The notes under the pieces were generated by a model that saw only the letters and a list, made by a program, of their open reading frames with translations, was not told the origin of the DNA and did no database searches. Position numbers and translations under genes: made by a program. Positions 15,787-24,276 of a stretch of DNA of 64,000 nt are shown one piece after another; position 1 is the stretch's first letter, and every line of letters starts with the position of its first letter. This DNA is from Variovorax sp. OAS795 (GTDB taxonomy: Bacteria > Pseudomonadota > Gammaproteobacteria > Burkholderiales > Burkholderiaceae_C), in the NCBI RefSeq assembly GCF_040546685.1, contig NZ_JBEPOH010000001.1, forward strand, positions 372,001 through 436,000. Direction: 5' to 3'.

Positions 15787-18455
15787 TCAGCCCAGCGCGT
15801 GCCGCGCCGCCCGCGCAATGCTTGCCGCATCCACCGCGAAGAACTTCCGCAGCGCGGCGCGCGTATCGCTGCGGCCGAAGCCGTCGGTGCCGAGCGTGAG
15901 GTAGCGGCGGCCTTGGGGCAGGAAGGCGCGAACGCTTTCGGGCACCGCGCGCACGTAGTCGGTGGCGGCGACGATCGGGCCCTTGCCGGCGCCGAGCTGC
16001 CGCGCGATGAACGGCACGCCGGCGTCCTTCTCGCCTGCCATCGCGCGCTGCTCGCACGCCAGCCCGTCGCGCGCGAGTTCGCTCCAGCTCGTGACGCTGA
16101 ACACCTCGGCCTCGATGCCTTCATCGGCCAGCAGCTGCGCGGCCTTGACGACTTCGGTGAGGATCGCGCCAGAGCCCATCAGCGTGACCTTCTTCTTCGC
16201 CTTGCCCTCGGCTTGCCCGAACACGCCGAACCGGTAGCAGCCGCGCAGGATGTCGGCGTCCGCGCCCTCGGGGACATCGGGCTGCGCGTAGTTCTCGTTC
16301 ATGAGCGTGACGTAATAGAACACGTCCTTCTGCTCGATCATCATCTCGCGGATGCCCGCATCGACAATGACCGCCATCTCACCCGCATAGGCCGGGTCGT
16401 AGGCCTTGCAGTTGGGGATGGTCGCGGCCACGAGATGGCTGCTGCCGTCCTGGTGCTGCAGGCCTTCGCCGCCGAGCGTGGTGCGCCCGGAGGTGGCGCC
16501 CAGCAGGAAGCCGCGCGCACGCTGGTCGGCCGCGGCCCAGATGGCATCGCCCACGCGCTGGAAGCCGAACATCGAGTAGTAGATGTAGAAGGGCAGCATC
16601 GCGAGGCCATGCACGCTGTAGCTGGTGGCGGCAGCCGTCCAGCTGGCGATGGCGCCGGCCTCGCTGATGCCCTCTTCGAGGATCTGCCCGTCGGTCGCCT
16701 CGCGGTAGCTCAGCACCGAGCCGATGTCTTCGGGCGCATAGCGCTGGCCCACGCTCGAATAGATGCCGACTTGCTTGAACAGGTTGGCCATGCCGAAGGT
16801 GCGCGCCTCGTCGGCCACGATGGGCACGATGCGCGGACCCAGGGCCTTGTCCTTCATGAGGTTGCCCAGCATGCGCACGAAGGCCATGGTGGTGCTCATT
16901 TCCTTGCCGGCCGCCGCGGTCGCGAACTGCGCATAGGCCGCGAGCTCGGGCTTGGGCACCACGTCGCACGCGGTCTCGCGGCGCGGCATGGCGCCGCCGA
17001 GCGCGCGGCGCGGTGGCTGCGCAGGTACTGCATCTCGGCGCTGTCTTCGGGCGGGCGGTAGAAGTCCATCGCAATGGCCTGCGCATCGGTCAGCGGCAGG
17101 CTGAAGCGGTCGCGGAACTCGATCAGGTCGACGTCGCCCATCTTCTTGTGCGAGTGCGTGGTCATCTTGCCCTGCGCGGCGCTACCCATGCCATAGCCCT
17201 TCTTGGTGTGGGCGAGGATCACCGTGGGCTGGCCCTGGTGCGCTGCCGCAGCGGCATAGGCGGCGTGGATCTTCACGAGGTCGTGGCCGCCGCGCTTCAG
17301 GCGGTCGATCTGCTCGTCGGTCATGCCCTCGGCCAGGCGCGCGAGCTCGGGGTTCTGGCCGAAGAAGTTGTCGCGGTTGAAGCGGCCGTCCTTGGCCGCG
17401 AAGGTCTGCATCTGGCCATCCACGGTGTGGGCGAAGGCACGCGCAAGGGCGCCGCTGGTGTCGCGCGCGAAGAGGCCGTCCCAGTCGCTGCCCCAGACCA
17501 GCTTGATGACGTTCCAGCCTGCGCCCGCAAAGAGCTTTTCGAGCTCGTCGATGATGCGGCCGTTGCCGCGCACCGGGCCGTCCAGGCGCTGCAGGTTGCA
17601 GTTGACGACCCACACGAGGTTGTCGAGCTTCTCGCGCGCGGCGAGCGTCAACGCGCTCATCGATTCCGGCTCGTCCATCTCGCCGTCGCCGAACACGCCC
17701 CACACTTTCCGCCCTTCGCAGTCGAGCAGGTGGCGGTGCGTGAGGTAGCGCATGAAGCGCGCGTGGTAGATCGAGCTGATCGGGCCGATGCCCATCGAGC
17801 CGGTGGGAAACTGCCAGAAGTCCGGCATGAGGTAGGGATGCGGATAGCTGCTGAGGCCGCGTGCGCCGCTGCCTTGCGTGAAGGCGGGCGCGGTGAGTTC
17901 CTGGCGGTAGTGCTTCAGGTCTTCTTCGCCGAGGCGGCCTTCGAGGTACGCGCGGGCATAGACGCCCGGCGCGCTGTGCGGCTGGAAGAACACGAGATCG
18001 CCACGATGCGCACCGTCGCCCGAATCCTTGCGCGCATGGAAGAAATGGTTGAACCCGGTCTCGAACAGGTCGGCCGCGCTCGCATAACTCGCAATGTGCC
18101 CGCCGAGTTCGCCGTACGCCTGGTTGGCCTTGGCGACCATCGCGAGTGCGTTCCACCGCATCAGGGACGCCAGCCGCTCCTCGATGGCCAGGTCACCGGG
18201 GAAGGGCGGCTGGTCTTCCACCGCGATGGTGTTGACGTAGGGCGTCGCGAGCTCGGGCTGCCAGCCGATGCGTTGCTGCCGCGCGAGCCGCGCGAGCTCC
18301 ACCAGCATCTGCCGTGCGCGCTGGGGACCGTGCGTTTGCGCCAGCGCCAGGAAGGCCTCGCGCCATTCGGCGGTTTCGGCGGGATCGGGGTCGTGCGAGA
18401 GCGCTGCGTCGGGGAGCAGCGCGCGCATCTGGTCGGCGGAAATCGGGGCATTCAT
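15787..18455 (-). pseudogene. aceE: Pyruvate dehydrogenase E1-like (homodimeric), frameshifted; possible 2-oxobutyrate dehydrogenase E1
   Basis: A thiamine-diphosphate-dependent E1 component of AceE type, ~888 residues if repaired. The N-terminal part (18455 to about 17003) holds the ThDP motif GDGEMDEPES and the opening YVNTI; the C-terminal part carries KEMSTTMAFVRMLGN, IVADEARTFGM, GRTTLGGEGLQHQDG and VLGTDGFGRSD-like LTLGTDGFGRSD. The frames join at 17001-17008, where GCGCGC should be GCGC (HRAALGGAMPRRE expected); removing 2 nt restores a single frame. No E2 or E3 genes adjoin it, and an Lrp-type regulator is divergent, as in the mdeR-mdeAB locus of pseudomonads, so the enzyme may act on 2-oxobutyrate. 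Whether the break is real or a sequence error is unknown. Confidence 0.85.
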
Positions 18456-18560
18456 GCCAGCACTTTAGGCCGCCTCGAGACAAATTAGCTACCGGCGCAT
18501 GCATTCCCATGCCGTCTTCGCAGCATAAAATTCCGGCGTTATTTAATTTTGCGGCATTTC

Positions 18561-19025
18561 ATGCAACTCGACGCCATCGACCTGCGCATACTCGACGAGC
18601 TGCAGCGCGACGGCGCGCTGTCCAACGTGGAGTTGGCGCGCCGCGTGCACCTGTCCCCGTCGCCGTGCCTCGCGCGCGTGAAGATGCTGGAAGCGAACGG
18701 GGTGATCGATCGCTACGTGGCACTCGCGAACGCCAAGGCGCTCGGCCTGGGGCTCAACGTGTTCATCTCGATCAGCCTCACGACGCAAAGCAAGCAGTCG
18801 CTCGCCGACTTCGAAGAGCGCATTGCCGAGCACGACGAGGTGATGGAGTGCTACCTGATGACAGGCGACAGCGACTACCTGATCCGCATCGCCGTGGCCG
18901 ACATGGCGGCGCTGGAGAAATTCATCCTGGAGCAGCTCACGCCGATCCCCGGCATCGAGAAGATCCGCTCGAGCTTTGCGCTCAAGCAGGTCAGGTACAA
19001 GACCGCGCTGCCGCTGCCGCGCTGA
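18561..19025 (+). CDS. Lrp/AsnC family transcriptional regulator
   Basis: 154 residues. The N-terminal HTH reads LDAIDLRILDELQRDGALSN, VELARRVHLSPSPCLARVKM, LEANGVIDRYVALANAKALG, the standard Lrp/AsnC pattern; the C-terminal RAM domain includes EVMECYLMTGDSDYLIRIAV and ends LKQVRYKTALPLP. It starts 105 nt from the divergent E1 gene, with an AT-rich tract (TTATTTAATTTTG) between them that would suit Lrp-type binding. It probably senses an amino acid or 2-oxoacid and controls the E1 gene (inference, cf. MdeR and BkdR). I chose ATG 18561; a TTG four codons earlier is less likely. Confidence 0.9.
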   Translation: MQLDAIDLRILDELQRDGALSNVELARRVHLSPSPCLARVKMLEANGVIDRYVALANAKALGLGLNVFISISLTTQSKQSLADFEERIAEHDEVMECYLMTGDSDYLIRIAVADMAALEKFILEQLTPIPGIEKIRSSFALKQVRYKTALPLPR

Positions 19026-19053
19026 GTCCTCCCGGATCAATTCGGGAGGACTC
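19024..19053. terminator. Hairpin terminator between lrp-like gene and phoX (convergent)
   Basis: Perfect 11-bp stem GAGTCCTCCCG (19024-19034) and CGGGAGGACTC (19043-19053) with an 8-nt loop; it begins within the stop codon of the Lrp gene. A short T-run (TTTT) follows some 11 nt later on the plus strand. The two genes converge here, so it may serve both. Confidence 0.65.
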
Positions 19054-19069
19054 GCAGCGGCGCTTTTCC

Positions 19070-21340
19070 TCAGAGGCCGATCAAGCCGCCGTCGTCCTTG
19101 GTGATGACGACCGTGGCCGAGCGCGGGCGGGCGCTGCCGCCCTGCGGCCAGTGGCTGCCGAACTTGGTCGGGTCGCCGATGCTCGCAGCCGGCGTGGTTT
19201 CGCCCGGGTGCTGGATGTTCACGAACAGCGCGCGGCCGTCGCCCGATTCGGCGATGCCGGTGATCTCGCAGTCCTTCGGGCCCACCAGGAAGCGGCGCAG
19301 GCCGTCGGTGCCGGGTGCCTTGCCGACGAAGGTGGCCTGCGTGCGGGTGGTGGCGCCGTCGACGTTGGTGACCGTCTTCGCGCCGCCATCGCCAAGCTGG
19401 CCCGGCAACGCGGCCAGCAGCATGCAGTTGGTCACGTCGGTGTAGGCGCCGTCGTCCGTCTCCAGCCACAGCAGGCCCGCGGTGGCGTGGCTGAACCACA
19501 TGCCGTCGGGGCTGGAGAAGTCGTTGTCGGCGCTCAGCTGCGACAGGTTGATGTCGGCCGAGGCCGTGGCGCGCGCGCCGAACAGGTACACGTCCCACTT
19601 GAAGCTCAGCGCAGCCGGATTGGCGCCGTCGTCCGCAAAGCGCACGATGTGGCCGTTGGGGTTGCCGGTCTGCGCCGTGGCGGACACACCCTTGGGGTCG
19701 TTGTAGTAGCGCGGGTTGGCCCCGTCGGTCGCGGTGATGGGACGCGAGGCGGCATTGGTGTTGGTGAGCGTGACGTACACGTCGCCCGTCTTCGGGTTGA
19801 CGGCCGTCCACTCGGGCCGGTCCATCCGCGTGGCGCCCGCCACGTCGGCCGCCAGGCGCACGTTGACCAGCACGTCGGCCGCATCGGCGAAGGCATAGGT
19901 CGCATTGCCGGCGGTGATGCCGTTCACGCCCAGCGAAAGCTCCAGCCAGTTGCCGGTGCCATCGGCGTTGAAGCGCGCGACGTAGAGCTTGCCGTCGTCC
20001 ATGTACTTGTCGCCGGCCGCCATGCCGCCGCCGACGTCGGCCGCGTCCCAGGGCTTGGCCGAGACGAACTTGTAGATGTACTCGTTGCGCGAATCGTCGC
20101 CCATGTACCAGACCAGCGGCTTGCCGGCCACGACCGGGCCGAGGCAGGCGCCTTCATGGCCGAAGCGGCCCAGCGCGGTGCGCTTCTTCGGCGTGCTGGC
20201 GGGGTTGAAGGGATCGATCTCGACCACCCAGCCGTAGGTGTTGGCGCCGTTGCGGAAATCGTCGGTGGCGCTGGCGCCGACCACCTGGGCGTTCCAGCGG
20301 CCGTAGAGGCTGTCCGGGGTGTCGGGCGTGACGGTGGCCCACAGCTCGCGGCCGGTGCTCGAAACGCCGTAGCGGTTGAAGGAGGTGATTTCCTTCGCGC
20401 TGCGATTCGGGTTGTCGGTTGCGGCGATGCGGCGGAAGTAGCCGGCCCAGTTCTCCTCGCAGGTCAGGTAGGTGCCCCAGGGCGTGGTGCCGTTGGCGCA
20501 GTTGTTCAGCGTGCCGCGGGTCTTGCTGCCGTCGGCCGAGTACCGGGTCTTCAGGTAATCGGTCCGGGCCGCCGGTCCCGAGAACGCCATGTCCGTGAGC
20601 GTGTGGACGCGCCGGTTGAAGCTCGAATCCTGCTTGTAGCTCCAGCTGCTGCCGCTCTTGTTGACCTCGATCACGCTCACGCCGTGCAGGTAGAACTCGC
20701 GCAGCACTTCGTCCGCCACCGTGCGCACCGCCGCGTTGCCCGTGCCGGCGATGGTCTGGCCCGTGGGGTGCAGAAACAGCGGTGTGATGGCCTCGTGGTT
20801 CATGGCCAGCAGGCCGCGCGACGCGCTGGCGGGGCTCCACTTGTTGGAGGCGTCCATGCCGAAGAAGGTCATGCCGTCGTGGTGATCGCCGGCGCGGCGG
20901 TCATAGGTGGCGGGCGCATCGGTGCCGTCGTTGGCATAGGCCGGCACGCCGGCCGCGATCGGGTCGCCCAGGCGGTAGAGCACGCTGGCGGTGTAGCCGG
21001 CAGGCACGCTCACCACGTCGTCTAGGCTCTTGGCCACGGCATTGAAGTTGAGCTTCAGGGGTGCCGGTGCGGGTGCCGGCGGAGCGGGGGCGGGCGGCGG
21101 CGGGGTCGGTGGTGCCGGCGCCGGCGCAGGGGGCAGCACCGGGAAAGCAGCGCCGCCTCCACCGCCACCGCCGCAGGCCTGCAGCAGCGCCGTGCTGGCG
21201 GTGCCGACACCCAGGCCGAACAGCTGGCGGCGGCTCAGGCGCGACGCGACGAGGTCGTTGAAGGACGGGTTGGCCGTGGGATTGGTGCCGATGTCGTCGA
21301 GATCGATCGAAGGATCGTCGCTGCGGGAGATTGCTGTCAT
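19070..21340 (-). CDS. phoX: PhoX family alkaline phosphatase, Tat-exported lipoprotein
   Basis: 756 residues of the PhoX/DUF839 family of Ca/Fe-dependent phosphomonoesterases. N-terminal Tat signal: SRRQLF (residues 36-41) with a hydrophobic stretch ending in a lipobox-like LLQAC (Cys56), followed by a Gly run and a Pro/Ala-rich linker to about residue 90. Family motifs include GLLAMNHEAITPLFL (with the metal-binding NHE), TYLTCEENWAGYF, EIDPFNPASTPKKRTALGRF and DGMWFS. It releases phosphate from organic esters outside the cytoplasm. It stands alone, with mltA upstream on the same strand; a weak Pho-box-like stretch (TGTCATGCGAACTGACT) lies near 21384-21402. Start chosen at ATG 21340 rather than an upstream TTG. 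Confidence 0.92.
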   Translation of the reverse strand: MTAISRSDDPSIDLDDIGTNPTANPSFNDLVASRLSRRQLFGLGVGTASTALLQACGGGGGGGAAFPVLPPAPAPAPPTPPPPAPAPPAPAPAPLKLNFNAVAKSLDDVVSVPAGYTASVLYRLGDPIAAGVPAYANDGTDAPATYDRRAGDHHDGMTFFGMDASNKWSPASASRGLLAMNHEAITPLFLHPTGQTIAGTGNAAVRTVADEVLREFYLHGVSVIEVNKSGSSWSYKQDSSFNRRVHTLTDMAFSGPAARTDYLKTRYSADGSKTRGTLNNCANGTTPWGTYLTCEENWAGYFRRIAATDNPNRSAKEITSFNRYGVSSTGRELWATVTPDTPDSLYGRWNAQVVGASATDDFRNGANTYGWVVEIDPFNPASTPKKRTALGRFGHEGACLGPVVAGKPLVWYMGDDSRNEYIYKFVSAKPWDAADVGGGMAAGDKYMDDGKLYVARFNADGTGNWLELSLGVNGITAGNATYAFADAADVLVNVRLAADVAGATRMDRPEWTAVNPKTGDVYVTLTNTNAASRPITATDGANPRYYNDPKGVSATAQTGNPNGHIVRFADDGANPAALSFKWDVYLFGARATASADINLSQLSADNDFSSPDGMWFSHATAGLLWLETDDGAYTDVTNCMLLAALPGQLGDGGAKTVTNVDGATTRTQATFVGKAPGTDGLRRFLVGPKDCEITGIAESGDGRALFVNIQHPGETTPAASIGDPTKFGSHWPQGGSARPRSATVVITKDDGGLIGL

Positions 21341-21427
21341 GCGCAATGTCTTTCGTGGGTTGAACAAATCAACCCGCGAAGTTAGTCAGTTCGCATGACA
21401 CCTCCATGAATCCAGGCCGCCCCCCGG

Positions 21428-22576
21428 TCAGGGCGCCGGCAACTGCCTCGGCCAGAGGGCCCACAGGCGCAGCGGCTGGTTCATGCTGGCGGCGAGGCGG
21501 CCGGCATCGGCGCCGGTGCCCGCGAAGTAGTCGGCGCGCACGGCGCCCAGGATGGCGCTGCCGGTGTCCTGCGCCACCACCAGCTTCTGCAACTGCGCCG
21601 CAGGGCCGCTGGACGCCAGCCACACCGGCGTGCCGTAAGGGATGCTCTCGCGGTCGACCGCGATGGAGCGGCCCGCCGTGAGCGGCACGCCTTGCGCCCC
21701 GCGCGGGCCGAAGGCCGCATCGACCTCGCTCAGGGTTTCCTCGCGGAAGAACACGTAGCGCGGATTGCTCCACAAGAGCTGCGACACGCGCTGGGGGTTC
21801 TGCGCCGCCCATGCCTTGGTGTCGTCGGGCCACTTGCCGACCTTGGCGACACCCTGCGAGATCAGCCATTGCTGCACGCTCTTGTAGGGCTGCTCGTTGG
21901 TGGCCGCGTAGGCCACGCGCACCGTGCGCTGCACGCCATTGGCCTCGGTGATGCGAAGCCGCCCGGAGCCTTGGATGTGCAGCATCAGCGCATCGATGGG
22001 ATCGGCCATCCAGGCGATCTCGCGGCCGCGCAGGGCGGCCTGCGCCTCGGGCAGGGTGTCGATCTCCTGCCGGGTGTACCACGGGCGCCGCGGCGCAAGG
22101 CCCTCGGGCGCCTGGTAGATCGGCACGTTGAAGGTGGCCGTGGGCACGCGGGAGGCCTCGTACACCGGCTCGTAGTAGCTCGTGAGCTTGCCCTCGCTCG
22201 AGCCTGCGAGCGACTCCACCCGGTAGGGCTGGAGCCGGTCCGTCATCCACTGGCGCTGTTCCTGGGGCGTCGCAATGGCCAGCTGGCGCACCTCGCGGCA
22301 CAGCGGTGCAAACGCGGTGTTGGGCCGTGCGCAGTTGGCGAGCAGCGCAATCCAGGCTTCGTGCAGCGGGTCGTCGCTGAAGCCCGGCAGTTCCGACCAG
22401 CCGACCGGCACCCACCGGCTCTTGGGATGCGTGAGCGTTCCGGTCAGCGGTCCGAGATCGCGGGGGGGTGTGGCGGCAGGCCGCGCCGGCGTGCTGGGTG
22501 CGGGGGGCGCTGTCGAGCAGCCGGCCAGCGTTGCTACGATCGCGAGCCCAACCAGCCACTGGAGTCCATTTCTCAT
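21428..22576 (-). CDS. mltA: Membrane-bound lytic murein transglycosylase A
   Basis: The 382-residue outer-membrane lipoprotein has signal LVGLAIVATLAGC with lipobox Cys20. It contains the MltA barrel (GKLTSYYEPVYEASR; DALMLHIQGSGRLRI) and the C-terminal 3D domain with RSIAVDRESIPYGTPVWL and QDTGSAILGAVRADYFAG, holding the conserved aspartates. It cleaves peptidoglycan glycan strands to 1,6-anhydromuropeptides. The ATG at 22576 is selected because the lipoprotein signal starts there. It shares the 4-bp CATG (22574-22577) with the oppositely oriented small gene, so the two start codons overlap head to head. Confidence 0.93.
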   Translation of the reverse strand: MRNGLQWLVGLAIVATLAGCSTAPPAPSTPARPAATPPRDLGPLTGTLTHPKSRWVPVGWSELPGFSDDPLHEAWIALLANCARPNTAFAPLCREVRQLAIATPQEQRQWMTDRLQPYRVESLAGSSEGKLTSYYEPVYEASRVPTATFNVPIYQAPEGLAPRRPWYTRQEIDTLPEAQAALRGREIAWMADPIDALMLHIQGSGRLRITEANGVQRTVRVAYAATNEQPYKSVQQWLISQGVAKVGKWPDDTKAWAAQNPQRVSQLLWSNPRYVFFREETLSEVDAAFGPRGAQGVPLTAGRSIAVDRESIPYGTPVWLASSGPAAQLQKLVVAQDTGSAILGAVRADYFAGTGADAGRLAASMNQPLRLWALWPRQLPAP

Positions 22577-22739
22577 GGGTCTGATTTTGCTTGAAGCCCT
22601 CGGGGCCGGGCTCGTCTTCATATTGATCGTCTGGTGGACCATGTTTTCGGGCCGGAAGAAAGGCGAGTTGCACGACGATGCGGAGGCCACCGAGGACCAC
22701 GACGGCCCCGCCGAAAAGAATCCGCCGCCGAAACCGTGA
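22575..22739 (+). CDS. Small membrane protein (54 aa), unknown function
   Basis: Predicted 54-residue protein: an N-terminal hydrophobic helix (LILLEALGAGLVFILIVWW), then FSGRKKGEL and an acidic, proline-ending tail (DDAEATEDHDGPAEKNPPP). GGAG at 22561-22564 is about 10 nt before the ATG. The start codon overlaps that of mltA on the other strand. The positive RKK right after the helix suggests the tail faces the cytoplasm. I recall similar small proteins in Comamonadaceae but no function; the gene is supported by its ribosome site, amphipathic layout and position rather than by a known domain. Confidence 0.55.
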   Translation: MGLILLEALGAGLVFILIVWWTMFSGRKKGELHDDAEATEDHDGPAEKNPPPKP

Positions 22740-22933
22740 ATTCCGGCGTAGCCGAACGACCCGGTGATCTGTCGGAAAATCGGCTATTAGCTATTGTTTA
22801 AGTAGCAATCTTTTGAGTATCCACGGTGCTTGGCAGAGGTTTCTCACCTTTTCTGCAAGGCAGCAAGGCCGTACCGCTGCGTGCTTGCCGACGCTAAGCT
22901 GTGCCGCCTGATTCAACCTCGAAAGGGATCGCA

Positions 22934-23595
22934 ATGAAAAAATTCGTACTTGCCACCACCGCCGCCGCTCTCGTCCTGTCCGGCTGTGCCGGCGGCATGA
23001 CCGACACCCAGCGCAACACCGGCATCGGCGCCGGCATCGGTGCACTGGGCGGCGCAGCCATCGGCTCCGCCACCGGCGGCAACCGCGGTGCCATCGGCAC
23101 CGGCGCCGTGGTGGGTGCCGCAGCCGGCGCCCTCGGCGGCTACCTGTGGTCGCAGCGCATGGAGAACCAGAAGCGCCAGATGGAAGCCGCCACCCAGGGC
23201 ACCGGCGTGGCCGTGACGCAAACCCAGAACAACGAGCTCAAGCTCCAGATCCCGAGCGACGTGTCCTTCGACGTGGGCCGCTCGAACATCAAGTCCAACT
23301 TTGCGCCGGTGCTCGACCAGTTCGCCAACGGCCTGCGCAACAACCCGAATGCCGAGGTGCGCATCATCGGCCACACCGACAGCAGCGGCTCGGACGCCAT
23401 CAACAACCCGCTGTCGGTCGACCGCGCCGCAAGCACGCGCGACTACCTGGTGGCGCGCGGCGTGAGCGCAGCGGCCTTCCGCATCGAAGGCCGCGGCTCG
23501 CGCGCGAGCCGATTGCCGACAACAACAGCGACGCCGGCCGGGCGCAGAACCGCCGCGTCGAGATCTACGTGGGCGAGCGCGCGCCACGCGGCTGA
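22934..23595 (+). pseudogene. OmpA-family peptidoglycan-binding lipoprotein (YiaD-like), frameshifted
   Basis: Repaired length is 219 residues. Signal peptide with lipobox: MKKFVLATTAAALVLSGC (Cys18). Next comes a glycine-zipper membrane segment (IGAGIGALGGAAIGSATGG), then an OmpA_C domain: DVSFDVGRSNIKSN, RIIGHTDSSGSDAIN, PLSVDRAASTRDYLV, GRGSR. At 23499-23506 the run CGCGCGCG should be two bases shorter; then the frame continues EPIADNNSDAGRAQNRRVEI to a stop at 23595, the normal family ending. As read, the protein loses the Arg-containing peptidoglycan-contact end. AAGGGA about 8 nt before the ATG is the ribosome site. The gene converges with the response-regulator gene 14 nt away. Break may be a sequencing error. 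Confidence 0.85.
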
Positions 23596-23609
23596 CCGGC
23601 AACGGGAGC

Positions 23610-24236
23610 CTAGAGTTCCCGCAGGCGGTTGGCCAGCTCGACCGCCGATTTCACTTCCATCTTGTCGAACACGCGCGCGCGGTGGACCTCCACGGTGCGC
23701 ACGCTGATCGCCAGCTGGTCGGCAATCAGCTTGTTGGGCAGGCCTTCGACCACGAGCCGCATCACGTCGCGCTCGCGTTCGGTCAGTTCGGCGACGCGGC
23801 CGGCCAGGCGGCGCCGCGCGCGCTGCAGGTCCAGCGCCCGGAGCGAGGCGCCCAGCGCCTGCTCGATGCGGTCGACCAGGGCGTTGTCGGAAAACGGCTT
23901 CTCGCAGAAATCGAAGGCGCCGCGCTTCACCGCGTCCACCGCGGTCGGCACGTCGGCGTGGCCGGTCAGGAAGATCACCGGCATGGCAGCCAGCAGGCCG
24001 CGTTCCGCGAGCCGGTCGAACAGCACCAGTCCGCTGGTGCCGGGCATGCGCACATCCAGCAGCAGGCACAGCGGCTGCTCGGGCAGCGGGCCGTCGGCCA
24101 GCCGCTGCTCGAACGCCTCGGCGCTCGCGAAATGCTCGCTCTCGAGGCGGCGCGAACGCAGCAGCCAGGCCAGCGCCTCGCGCACGCTGGCATCGTCGTC
24201 GACGATGAAGATGAGACCATCGATCAGCGGTTGCAT
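23610..24236 (-). CDS. FixJ/DctR-type response regulator
   Basis: 208 residues: receiver domain followed by a LuxR-type HTH. Receiver residues are the acidic pocket VDDDAS (12-17), the phospho-acceptor Asp61 in [12 protein letters not shown], the Thr in VIFLTGHAD and the Lys in FCEKPF. The C-terminal HTH reads [51 protein letters not shown]. It is a DNA-binding transcriptional activator of the FixJ/TtrR/DctR class. It lies 40 nt downstream of the sensor kinase gene on the same strand. Start at ATG 24236: the longer frame upstream is an other-frame reading of the kinase gene. Confidence 0.93.
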   Translation of the reverse strand: MQPLIDGLIFIVDDDASVREALAWLLRSRRLESEHFASAEAFEQRLADGPLPEQPLCLLLDVRMPGTSGLVLFDRLAERGLLAAMPVIFLTGHADVPTAVDAVKRGAFDFCEKPFSDNALVDRIEQALGASLRALDLQRARRRLAGRVAELTERERDVMRLVVEGLPNKLIADQLAISVRTVEVHRARVFDKMEVKSAVELANRLREL

Positions 24237-24276
24237 ATCAAGTCGATCCAGATGAATGTCGCGCGGCGGGCCATGG

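Noticed and set aside
21384..21402. Pho box upstream of phoX
   Set aside because: Only one half resembles the CTGTCAT repeat and the spacing is off by one; mentioned in the phoX entry but not called.
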